From Adiantum capillus-veneris (taxonomy: Eukaryota; Streptophyta; Polypodiopsida; Polypodiales; Pteridaceae): DNA of 64,000 bases. Location: NCBI GenBank assembly GCA_014529385.2, contig CM043963.1:66504895-66568894 (forward strand), read 5' to 3'. A model generated the notes under the pieces. That model saw only the letters and a program-made list of their open reading frames with translations. It did no database searches and was not told the DNA's origin. The stretch's first letter is position 1, and every line of letters starts with the position of its first letter. Below are positions 54,431 to 64,000 of this stretch, in pieces. The position numbers and the translations under genes were made by a program.

Positions 54431-54690
54431 CCGTCTGCAGCTGCCATGTGGTTAGTGCTATGAGGCAGCAAGGACCTGCGTGGTGGAGACACTATTGGAT
54501 GTGTGCGAGCATAGATGAATAGGAGGGCAGGGAGATGGAGCAATGCTACAAGTCCTTGCATGCGCAGAGAGAGGTCTGGTTTGGCCCCAACGATTCTTGT
54601 TGTGTCGCGACTAGAGGGGAGAGATAAAGAGAGAAAGAGACATTGCCGATGGGAGTGATCCTGTTACGGTCCTGATTGTGACGATCCCAA

Positions 54691-54693
<3 letters not shown>

Positions 54694-54769
<76 letters not shown>
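54694..54769. repeat. (CA)n microsatellite, 76 bp uninterrupted
   Basis: Thirty-eight CA units without interruption, the longest pure dinucleotide tract in the window apart from the mixed TA block. A GA tract follows at 54831-54867. Confidence 0.98.
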
Positions 54770-54771
<2 letters not shown>

Positions 54772-54820
54772 AGGGAGAGTGAAAAATGGCTCTTCAAATA
54801 CTCCTACAACTTGCATGCCG

Positions 54821-54871
<51 letters not shown>

Positions 54872-55041
54872 CTCAGGAGATCGAATTTGGCTGCTCATGG
54901 ACAATCATTTTTCTTTAAGAGAGGTGAACTTTGAAATGGAATCTGTGAAGATTCAAGCTATTAGAAATACAAATAATAAAATAAAGAGACCATTGTCAAA
55001 CTATAACAAAACAAGGTGAGGAGGCATGAGGGCATGCTAAA

Positions 55042-55093
55042 GGGGGAGGAGGGGGGGGGGGGGGCGGGGGGGGGGGGGGGGGGGGGGGGCGGG
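55042..55093. repeat. Long poly-G tract
   Basis: Nearly 50 consecutive G with two C and two A interruptions. Such a tract is a strong candidate for G-quadruplex formation and for sequencing or assembly error in its length. Confidence 0.95.
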
Positions 55094-56230
55094 TTTGAGA
55101 TTTATTGAGAACAAGTTTAAATGAGTGCTTACATTCACATGGATTTTTTGTTGCTTTTTAATATAAAATTATATTAGCATTATACATACATAATCACAAA
55201 TGGTCTATAGGTCCGACTTAAATGATAGGGTGAAAGGTACACATTGCACATTATCATTTGAAAATAAATAAAATAAAATATAATAAAAATATAATAAAAA
55301 TATATATTATATTATTCATTAACATACATAGACCGGGCTCACAAGAGCTAGTAGATGAAACCTCATACTCTTTCTTACACCTCTCCCTTCATTCACAAGG
55401 GACCGAGGTAGCTCAAAAAGATTTATTATGCAAGATTTTGATGGCCAAGGAGTTGTACTATAGTGGTAGTGCTACTAAGTGTGTAGCTGCATGATTTGAT
55501 TAAATAACATTGATTCACATTTTGTGCTAAAAAGTGGATGGTAGAACTGTTCTTGTTGGGGAGGCTCGCCAATTTTTTTTGTGGTCCGAAGAAGTGCAAT
55601 TTCTTTTTGCACCAATGGGCAACCTCGATAATGGAGGCATGCTCCTTTTTTAATGTCTTCCACCATCTCTGTTGAGCCTTGTTATAATCACAAACGGTTT
55701 ATATATTAAAAAAGGCTCTACTTAAATAACAAGGTGAAAGGTTCACATTGTACAATATCATTTAAAAACAAAATAAAAAAATCAAAACAAAAAAATCAAC
55801 AATTTTTTTTTTAAAATGCCTTCATAAAAAAGATAAGTTTAAAAAGCATAAAGCATAGTAAAATAATTTAACAAATTATTGAAATGAATCCTTGTGAAAT
55901 CCTAAAATAAAAGGACTCTTTACAAAGTATGTCCCTCAAACGTTTTTCACATTTCTTTTGTTAATAATCAGCAAAGAGGCTTTTTGGATGGAAGCTAAAG
56001 TAAATGGAAAGAGGTTTTGGGGGCACGAGCGAAGGGTCGCGTGGACATGACACGTGGACGTGATAGAGAGAGGAAAAGAGGGAGATTTTCTTTATGTTCA
56101 AAGTGGAATTTTTTTTCGAAGGCACTTGTGTTTGGGAAAAATATGTCTTGACTTAATATCGTGGTAATTTCAATTTCAAAATTGTCAGTTGAGAGCAAGG
56201 GGAAATGGAGGAAAATAAACATAGATTTAT
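55094..56230. repeat. AT-rich non-coding with a 90-bp direct repeat
   Basis: A block beginning ATAATCACAAATGGTCTATA at 55190 recurs at about 55684 (ATAATCACAAACGGTTTATA) through AAGGTGAAAGGTNCACATTG to an AAATAAA-rich end. No gene was recognised. Confidence 0.75.
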
Positions 56231-57199
56231 AGACGAAAAATATCCCTCTAATTTGTGGAAATTCCCAAAATACCCCTCAAAATTCAAAAATTCCCAAAAT
56301 ATCCTCATTATTTTCTCGTGAGTTCCCAAAATTTCCTTCAAATTTTCCTGAATTCCAAAAATACCCTTGGTTGTGAGATTAAATATGTCCAAAAATAAAT
56401 GTTTTTGTAGGTTTTCGTAAGAAGACTGATTGTCTATCATTAGAAAATCCTAAAACTAGGATTTCGGTTTGTCGTCTACGCTTTGGAGATGAATTGCTTC
56501 ATTATTTGCCTTTCTTGAAATTTCCTCTTCCCAAATTCAAAGGAAAGGAATTTTGTATGCTTGGAAAAATGGATTTTTGCGGAATAGACGTGTCGTGTCG
56601 ATGGCAGAGGGTGGTGATGCCCGGAGACTGAGAAAAAAAGACAGATGAGCCAGGGTTGTAGTGACGCATGAAGTGAGAGGAAAAAAATCAGCGGCTGCCT
56701 GCTGTTGTGCGAGCATGGTCGCGAGCTTCAGGGGAAGGGTGCTCCTGCAAGTGATAGCAGAGGAAAGGTTGTGAAGCCGGATAGACATTGGGCAAGACTA
56801 CAGAGGCATGGAAGGCCATGACGGAGCGTGAGCCGTGACATTTTCGAAAGTGACAGAGACTCGCCTTAGGTAGAACATAGCGAGTAGAAGAAGGCGGGAA
56901 GGGGGGCGGAGCTCATATCGAAAGAAGGGCAAGCCAGCATGCCCAAAAGAGAGGTGCAAGATGCGAGGCGTCAAGAGCAGAGGAGGGCATGGCGCGAGGA
57001 CACGCAAAAACTGAGGCAAAGCAAGACCGTTTAGTTTCACAAAACTAAGAGAAAAATCTGCTCGTGTAATTAATTAATGTGTGTTGAATCGAGCCAATAT
57101 GTCTGCTCAAATAAAAATAGTAATAAAAATTTATTGAATTAATACTTCACATCCCTATGAATACTAGTTAATCCTTTGTTCTATAAAGCCTTTTCCAAC
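56231..57199. repeat. Dispersed repeat and GC-richer unassigned stretch
   Basis: From 56235 to 56510 the CCCCTCAAAATTC family occurs again, with CTTGGTTGTGAGATTAAA, GACTGATTGTCTATCATT and GCTTTGGAGATGAATTGCTT. Bases 56560-57040 are GC-richer without a recognisable frame; minus-strand frames there look incidental. Confidence 0.65.
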
Positions 57200-59000
57200 A
57201 TGCCAAAAAAATGAAAGCAGCTTTGGGGAGCATCATTTGAAAGACACAATTTACGTACATTGGAGGAAAACAGTTTCGAACTAAATTGTGGGAGCAACTC
57301 ATAGATTGCCGTATTGAAGGGGAGTGGCTCCTAATTGGAGACTTTAATATGGCAAAGAAGCCATATTAAAAGTGTAAGGACATAACATGTTACTTAAGTT
57401 TGCTATTTGGATTTAAAAGAAAAACCAATTGGCTTAACCTATGTAAGAAGTGGGTCCTAGTGGATCTATGGGAGGCGGACCCTTGGAACAACACACCAAG
57501 CTTCATTTACACTAGCTTGCAATATGCTTGGATGGTTGCTTGGCTTGACAAGTGCTATTGCTCTCACTTGGAAGATTGGATTTTGTCACTGGTTGAAATG
57601 AACAGATCACTTGCCTATATCCTGTAAGCTCAAAAAAACCAAAAAGAAAGGAAAACACACTAAAGGATCTAAGAGGTTGCTTGCCTCACGAGCACACATA
57701 TTCAAAGACCCCCTTTTCAAAGACCTGGCCAAAAAAGCAATGGTCAAGCTTGGTAAAGATTTCAATGCAAATACCTGAAAACTTGGGGCTCCTTTGTCAA
57801 AAGCATACAGAAAGCAATCAAAACCATAGGCCCTTGGCTGAAGAAGACTCATGATGAGCGCCTTAGGCGGTTGGAGGATGAAGTGGAACATCTTACCATC
57901 AAAAAACACGAAGGAAATGCTTTTAAAGCAGATCACAAAAGGTGGGAAGAAGCCAAAGAGACTTGACCAAAAAACATCTAGAAGAAGTTAGAAAGGCTAG
58001 ACTATTATCTAGTGGAAACCTACCTTCAACCCGAGGTGGCTAATCAAGCATATTTTTTTAGAACCTTGAAAGTCAAGAGAAGCCAAGGCTTGGTCCATTC
58101 ACTTGTAGACATGGAGGGAAAGGAGGTAGATGTTCAAGAAGAAATGGCAAAGATGATGCTTGATCAATTATGCTAGGTTATAGGCCAGTTTGAGGCTCGC
58201 TCTCCTAAATTGGATGAATCCTATGCCAACACCTTGAGAGACAAGAAAACAATATCACTGCTAGATGCCAACCTCCTGGAGAAGGCTTTCAGTGAGGAGG
58301 AATGCTTCTTTGTGTGGAAGACTTTAGGCAAAGAGAACTCCTCTTGATGGGATGGTCTAATCACGGAGTTTTTCATAGAATTTTGGGAGGATTTGAAGTC
58401 CTCAATCATGCGGATGGCGAACCAAACATTGGTAGATGGATTCCTCGACTTAGGCGTAAAAAGGGGCCTCATTAAACTCATTCCCAAGAAAATCTAATGC
58501 TCTCAATTGAAATAATGGTGGCCTATAACCATGATTTTTGTGGCATACAGAATTATATTTAAATGAGTAGCCGTTAGGATCTCTCCCATTTTGGATAAAA
58601 TGATTACTCCTCACTAGCATGGATCTATCAAAAGCAAGGTCAATCTACGATAACATCCTGGTAGCTATGGTTGGAATAGAATACACTTCATTCACCAAGC
58701 AAGAGTGTGTATATTACGACAGCTAGATCTGGACAAATCCTATGTCACAATCACCTGGTCGTTCATCTAGGATGTCATGAAATCTCTGGGCTTTGAACCA
58801 CAAATGTGTCACTTTAGTTCTCTCCCTTAGTGTTGTAAGTCACTACGAGCTTCTGTTTAATGACCAAATTGTGGGTGCTTTTAAATTAAAAAGATCAATA
58901 AAGCAAGGTTTTTCACTTGCCTCGCTACAATTTGCCACAGGCAGCATTGGCATATACTTCTCGGCCTCAGTCGGGAGAAGTTTTGGCTCTCCTCCATTGT
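57200..59000 (+). pseudogene. LINE ORF2: endonuclease and RT, fragmentary
   Basis: The endonuclease part has IEGEWLLIGDFNM with the catalytic GDFN, then LVDLWEADPWNNTPSFIYTS and YAWMVAWLDKCYCSHLEDW. A helical linker (ERLRRLEDEVEHLTIKKHEG, YLVETYLQPEVANQAYFF) follows. The RT begins FVWKTLGKENSS*WDGLITE and FFIEFWEDLKSSI, then LGVKRGLIKLIPKK, matching the fingers region. Beyond 58560 the RT is barely readable (RISPILDKMITP, RQLDLDKSYVTITW). There are more than ten stops. It would nick target DNA and reverse transcribe element RNA. The start of the element was not found. Confidence 0.85.
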
Positions 59001-59574
59001 AGCCTTGCCATTGGCTCCCCTACCATGCTCATTCTAGAGCAGTTTTTTTTCTGAAGGACATCCTCGGCACCCCAACTTTTTGACGACTTAGCAAGAGATA
59101 GACTAGAGAGAGCGGCATAGCCTCTCCTCTAGCCTGCATCCAAAGGGCTTGGCTCCATAGTGTCTCCTTGGTGACCCTTCTTCGCCTCAATTTGATGATT
59201 TGGATTAAATGGTTCTCCCCTTTCCAGCTTCAACCACACACATTGATGCATAGCATATTTGACACACCATTCCAGATCGGATTTTGCATAAGTGAGCACA
59301 GCTCTTGGATGATGTTTACGACCACACGTGATTGGTGGTGCTATAAGTTTGGTTTTTGATCGACGTGCTTATCAATCGACAAGGTAGTGTGAGCTAGATT
59401 CCAAGCATTTGGATCACAATTTGCACATTCATTGTAGTACAAAATATACAGCACAGGTAGTGTTCTTGTATGACTGTTTGGGCTATTCTAGAGAGTGGTT
59501 TTAGAAAAACTTTGTGTGATTATGCTATGTATGTATATGCGGCTATAGCTTGAGCTTAGTATAGCTCATGGTTG
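59001..59574. other. LINE-like tail region, not resolved
   Basis: A frame at 59168-59359 (LNLMIWIKWFSPFQLQPHTL) resembles the poorly conserved C-terminal part of plant LINE ORF2, but I cannot align it with confidence. Bases 59360-59574 show nothing recognised. Confidence 0.35.
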
Positions 59575-60320
59575 GCAGATTCAAAAGTCTCCAAAAGGAG
59601 TTTGTATTATAGATTCTCCCATCAAGAGAGACTTTGTTACAATACAATCTTTGTGTTCCTTGTGACCTTGGTGATGCTATGAAGATGGAAAGCTTCATGC
59701 ATCACGAGCTTAACATAAACTTTGCAAAAAGCATTAACTATCTCAAGCCTCATTCCCAAGGCTTCAAACACCTTCGAAGGTGGAGAGAGCTAGCGGGGAA
59801 TGAGGATAGGGAAGAAGAATAAGAAACATTCCATAGGAGAAAGAAATAGTTCCTCACTTATCATCACTCTTCTTGGTTAGCATAGCATAATAGCATAGTA
59901 ATGAAGTTGAAGAAGATGGCAAGTTTAAGCATTGAAGCATGGCTCTTGGTTGGATTTGCATTCCATAGCCAAGAGTGTTGGTGTAGGCTCTCCACTTCTC
60001 CACAAGCTTGGAGAAGGAGATGGAGCTCTTGCATTTTGCACTCCACAAAATGAGAGAATGTGTGTGTGTGTGGGGGGGGGGGGGGGGGGGGAGAGTATAC
60101 CCCTCTCATGTTTGGTCCACCTCTCTCTCTCTCTCTCTCTCATATTATTTTATTATTTCATTTGGACATGTGTCCTCTTTTTCCTCTTTGAGAGAAAGAA
60201 CTTAATTATTTATTTTTATGTATCTAAATTCTCATTGGATACCTTTAAAACCCAACCAATAGCATTCAAGCACATTATGAGGGCCACATGTGGAGTATCA
60301 TTTGAAGATGTGTCTTTGAT
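59575..60320 (-). repeat. Relict LTR related to the chromovirus LTRs
   Basis: On the plus strand it follows 40570-41180 closely in order: CCAAAAGGA(G/T)TTTGTATTAT, CATCAAGAGAGAC, CAATACAAT-CTTTGTGTTCC, GAGAGCTAGCGGGG, GCATTGAAGC(A/T)TGGCT, GAGTGTTGGTGTAGGC, then a GT tract, poly-G at 60071-60091, CT at 60121-60142 and one ATTGG...CCAAT module at about 60236. Divergence is much greater than between the two full LTRs. Both ends are lost. Confidence 0.75.
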
Positions 60321-60540
60321 GCTTATTAAGTCATTTGGTTGAATTGAATACTTCAAGGACTTAGTCAATCAAGAAAGCATGTGTATTTGATGCTTCTTAA
60401 GTCTTTTGTTTTGAATTGAATACTTCAAGCCTTAGTCAATCAAGCATGGACGTTCGTGCCTCTTGAGAATTTATCTTTGAATTTAACATTTCAATAACCT
60501 TAGTCATTTAAGCATCAAAATCACCTCAAGCTAATGCTCA
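60321..60540. repeat. Imperfect repeats of about 65 bp
   Basis: TTGAATTGAATACTTCAAG followed by (G)ACTTAGTCAATCAAG occurs at about 60340 and 60411, with a more diverged copy near 60478. No gene. Confidence 0.75.
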
Positions 60541-61420
60541 ATACTTGGCAAAAGGCCTTTTTTTGTGAAATTCAACAACAAGACCAAAGTCTTATCCAAA
60601 AGCACATTGTTTGTAAGCTGGTTTCTTGTATGCGTACTCCGTTGGGATCCCTCCTTTAAATCCCTTGATGCATTCCAAGACAGGTGTCTAGTATGGGTGG
60701 AATTTCTCAACCTCTTGATGTGGTTGAGAAGCAACCTTAAAGACTTGGTAGTAGCCCTATGTACCACTCTATTTTTACCATTAAACAAAGTAATAACCAC
60801 TGCTACCAATAAGGTGTGTATTTGATGGTATCTTAGAAAGCAGTAGCCCAAGAATCATGTAGTGAATGTGGCTTTGGCCTGAAGGCCATTCCATTGAACT
60901 TTGGTGATTCTTCTTTAGTTTCAACCAAGACTAGCTAGTGAAAAAATCATGCCTAACAAGCTAGCTGAATATTGAAGAGGAGACTCCATAGAAGGTTATT
61001 GAGAAGCCACATGAAGATTTGTAGCCTAATTTTGACAGGGTAGCCCAAGGGAATATGGAGAAACCTACCAAAGCCCATCTTAGCAATGGTAAATCCACCC
61101 CTCAAGATCATTTCACATCCACTACACAAAAAAACCCATCATCCCCTATGGTTTGAAAGATTGTTTTGTCTACCATGTTTAGAAAGAAAGAAGAAGGATG
61201 GCACCAAGTATCTCTCATAACACGCAAGCATTTAAAATGCCAAGCACGGGCGATAGGGAAACTAAAAGAAGACCCGCCAGATATTCACAAAATCCCCTTC
61301 CTTTATGATAATGTCTTTGAGGTTCTTTGGGATTCTAACCTTAAAAACCTCAAGGTTATTGAGGGGAATGGGATTGATCTAATGGAGGAGAGCAACAAGA
61401 AAGAGGACATGAGTTCTTAG
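60541..61420 (+). pseudogene. LINE ORF1 (DUF4283-like), fragmentary
   Basis: The frame 60565-60825 has VCVLRWDPSFKSLDAF, LVWVEFLNLLMWLR and LKDLVVAL, matching the minus-strand LINE at 26809-27165 almost residue for residue. A knuckle-containing middle is unreadable. From 61166 to 61420 it has EEGWHQVSLITRKHLKCQAR and DNVFEVLWDSNLKN, ending at TAG. The next base region opens ORF2. The protein would coat LINE RNA. Confidence 0.85.
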
Positions 61421-62640
61421 AATACTCCATCCATGGAATGTGAAGGGGGTTAAAACAAAGAAAAAGAGATTCCTTTTTCGGGAGGAAGTCAAAAAAGACA
61501 AGAGTATTAACTACTAGGATATCCACGAACATTACCTAGATGCTGCTAGCAAAAGATGGTAAGCCGTGGGGACAAAGACAATCTTCTACAAAGAAGGTGA
61601 TAATGGGTGAAGTGGCATCCTCTTGGTTGTGGACAAAGATCTAGAGCCAAGAATGGTGTTCTATCATCCCTCCAAGGAACTCTAGGAGTTAAGATAAAGG
61701 GGTAGATAAACATATCACCATCATCAACATATATGAACCTTGGTCAACAAAGGAAAGAGCAAAGATTTGGGAGCAACTTAAGGGCATTCATGCTGAAGGG
61801 GAATGGCTGTTGGTGGGAGAATTTAATATGGTGGAAAAGAGAAGGGTCATAATTGGTGCATCAAACATGTTAGCTATCTAAAACATCCAAATGACTAAGC
61901 CTCTATATGTGGGAGGTGGGCACATGGAGCAGCACACCTTGGTTCACATACACCAGCCTACAATATGCCGGTACTACATCTTGGTTGGAGCGTTCCTGCT
62001 CTCATCAAGCCAAGTGGGTGCCTCGTTCACCTGAGCTTAAGGTGGTAACTTCACAATGTCTGTTGGATCACCTGCCATTAAGCATAAAATTTTAAAAAAA
62101 CAAAGAAGAAGATCATTGGCCCTAAGGGTCTAAGAAATTACTTTTGTCAAGGGCTTACCTCTTTAAAGACACACTCTTCAAAATCTTGACCCTCAAAGCT
62201 TTGAGAAAGTTTTGAAAAGATGTGTATTTGAGAAGCCCCAGGGGCCTGGGATGTTTTGCCAAGAATATGAAAAAGCAATTAAAATTGCAAGCCCTAGAAG
62301 GAAGAAATACTAGGAGGGCGTCCTAAGAAGCTCATTGGACAGAGTTGAGCTTTTAACCACCCAAAAACAAGAAGAGTCTACCTTAGAGGCCAAGCACAAA
62401 AGATGGCTAGAAGCTAAAGTGGACTTCATTGACCACCAACTAGAGGAGGTGAGGAAGCCCAATATTCTATCCAAGGAAACCTATCTCCAACTGGAGGAGG
62501 CCAACCATGCACACTTCTTTAGGGCACTCAAAGTCACTAGTCCACTCGCTCCAAATGGGGATGAAATTTATATTAAGAGTTCGAATGAAATGAACCATTT
62601 AATGCTTAACCACCTGCGATAGGTTATAGGCCAACCCAAG
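61421..62640 (+). pseudogene. LINE ORF2 endonuclease and linker, fragmentary
   Basis: Starting right after ORF1: RILHPWNVKGVKTKKKR, typical of the ORF2 start. Further on HITIINIYEPWSTKERAKIW, AEGEWLLVGEFNM (the catalytic aspartate of GDFN is changed to glutamate), EVGTWSSTPWFTYTS and SQCLLDHLPLSIKF, the endonuclease C-terminus. The linker LEAKHKRWLEAKVDFIDHQL and KETYLQLEEANHAHFFRALK resembles 57940-58080. After 62640 the RT is not recognisable. Many stops. Confidence 0.85.
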
Positions 62641-62935
62641 GACCACTCCCTGACATGGATAATGTCAGATCTACTCTTTTTGGGAACATAAAAAGAACAA
62701 TATCCCTCTTTGAATCTCACATGCGTACTTCACTAACGATGCCCAGGGCTTGGATGGCCAATCGCTTGTGTTGGTCCACTCTTCATGTCTCACCTATCTG
62801 CTCTCCTTTGTTATCATCAAGGGACTTCCACCTACGCCTCATGGGCTCCTAGCAATAATAGAATTACTTTGTTGGTGCCAGTCTCTGGCCTGGAGCACCA
62901 TCAGTATAGACATCAAGTTTGCACACCATCAAAGC

Positions 62936-62993
<58 letters not shown>

Positions 62994-63337
62994 TTGTAGT
63001 TGTTGACTCTTCGCATCCTAGGGCCAGCAATTGTTCACCTTCCATGGCCATGACCTCCTCACGGCTCCCTTGGTGAATTTTCTCGACTCACCCGCCCAAT
63101 GCTCCCAGCTATAGCCATGTGGCACCATCTAAAAAGGCTTCTTTATGATAGAGTGAGTAGATTCTTAGAAGCCTCACTGACTAGAGTGTCACATTGGCAC
63201 TGGACCAGTGGGCTCCTTCTTCATGGTTAGGCACCTTGCCATGGTACCAAAGGATCAGGGGTTGAACTTTCCCCATACAATCATGATCTTTTCCAATAGA
63301 ATCTTGGGTTTGCTAGTGGTCTCGTGATTGCCGCAAG

Positions 63338-63378
<41 letters not shown>

Positions 63379-64000
63379 TCTCTCTTCGACACTTGAGAGG
63401 ACCTCTGATTCACTTGGAAATGTATCAAGCATTCTATACCAAAATGATGAAAATAAATTCTTGTGGACTTGAAAAACCATTTATCTTATTTTCAAAAGCG
63501 ACCCAAAAATTGAGGATCTTGCACTTTTTCTCCTTTTTTTGTGAGTTTTCCTTTAGTTTGTATCGCTTTTCTTAGGTCAAACCAGTAAAGTATAATAAGC
63601 TACATCATCAACTTTTTGCTATTTTAGCTTAACAATATATATATTTTTTAAAGTGCCCACAAAAGTGAGCTATTTTAGCATAACAAAAATCTTGAAAGGA
63701 GGCTCCATTTAGATAGCCTTTACAAACTACATTAATTCAAGTTACGAGATGAAGGGGGATGTCAGCAAGCTCTCTAGAGAATCCCACACTTCATGGCCTT
63801 GGTTCATTACAGGATCTCATTAGACATTCTCTAGCTTGCTTTATCACAGCACTAATCTCTAACGAAGATATATATCCAAAACATTAAATCAAAATAGATA
63901 TTTGTCTCACAAGTTTGTGAAGTTTTGCTAGAGAGATGAAAAAGCATTATATTGTCCTGAGGGTTCAAATTGAATGAGCATTACTCCACTTATAGATTCT
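62641..64000. other. Non-coding end of window with microsatellites
   Basis: A GT tract of 52 bp is at 62939-62990 and a CT tract at 63339-63374. The open frames at 62655-63076 are mostly repeat translation. The rest is AT-rich with no gene recognised. Confidence 0.65.

Noticed and set aside
63225-63340. tRNA-like A and B box resemblance (GGGTTGAACTTTCCC) suggesting a SINE or tRNA
   Set aside because: Box spacing and order do not fit, no cloverleaf can be drawn and no poly-A or target duplication was found.

Overview
The window is plant nuclear DNA made almost entirely of mobile elements, with no intact host gene that I can support. The evidence for a plant is the set of families present: Ty1/copia and Ty3/gypsy elements with plant-type domains and tRNA-Met-like primer sites, plant L1-type LINEs with a DUF4283-like first ORF, a Helitron encoding Rep plus PIF1-like helicase, and very abundant long GA/CT, GT/CA and TA microsatellites. 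The integrase style of the 11-kb gypsy element recalls elements I associate with non-seed land plants, but the species cannot be fixed from the sequence.

Layout. 1-4150: microsatellites and two adjacent minus-strand LINE insertions sharing one target sequence (892-2256). 4153-9692: a complete but dead copia element with 192-bp LTRs, inserted inside a GT microsatellite (duplication TGTGT). 9825-20852: an 11.0-kb gypsy element (duplication TTCTT) with gag, protease, RT, RNase H, integrase and a long extra coding region after integrase. Both elements sit in a locally duplicated host unit whose other copies lie at 20858-22661. 22662-30300: degenerate repeat units each carrying a GA or CT tract, a reverse-oriented Helitron 3' end (24548), a LINE whose 5' part is inverted (26381-27662), and minisatellite arrays. 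About 30780-38863: a decayed Helitron on the plus strand, ending in a canonical-looking terminus. 40355-50390: a minus-strand chromovirus-type gypsy element with 2.1-kb LTRs in an LTR-internal-LTR-internal chain, cut by a LINE 3' end at 42407-43080. About 50830-53487: a compact GC-richer cassette encoding a decayed HUH endonuclease (Rep) followed by an intact coiled-coil ORF, flanked by short tandem repeats; this is the most unusual locus. 53490-64000: dispersed repeats, microsatellites, two LINE remnants of one family and a relict LTR.

Function. No gene set here is competent. Each element class once supplied its own machinery: capsid, protease, RT and integrase for the LTR elements; ORF1, endonuclease and RT for the LINEs; HUH nuclease plus helicase for the Helitron; HUH nuclease plus a small coiled-coil protein for the 51-53 kb cassette. 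Nearly all broken frames show stops consistent with C-to-T decay, many in CAG codons, as expected of methylated silent plant DNA. I could not run alignments; coordinates of ends are from reading the sequence, and family names rest on motifs.
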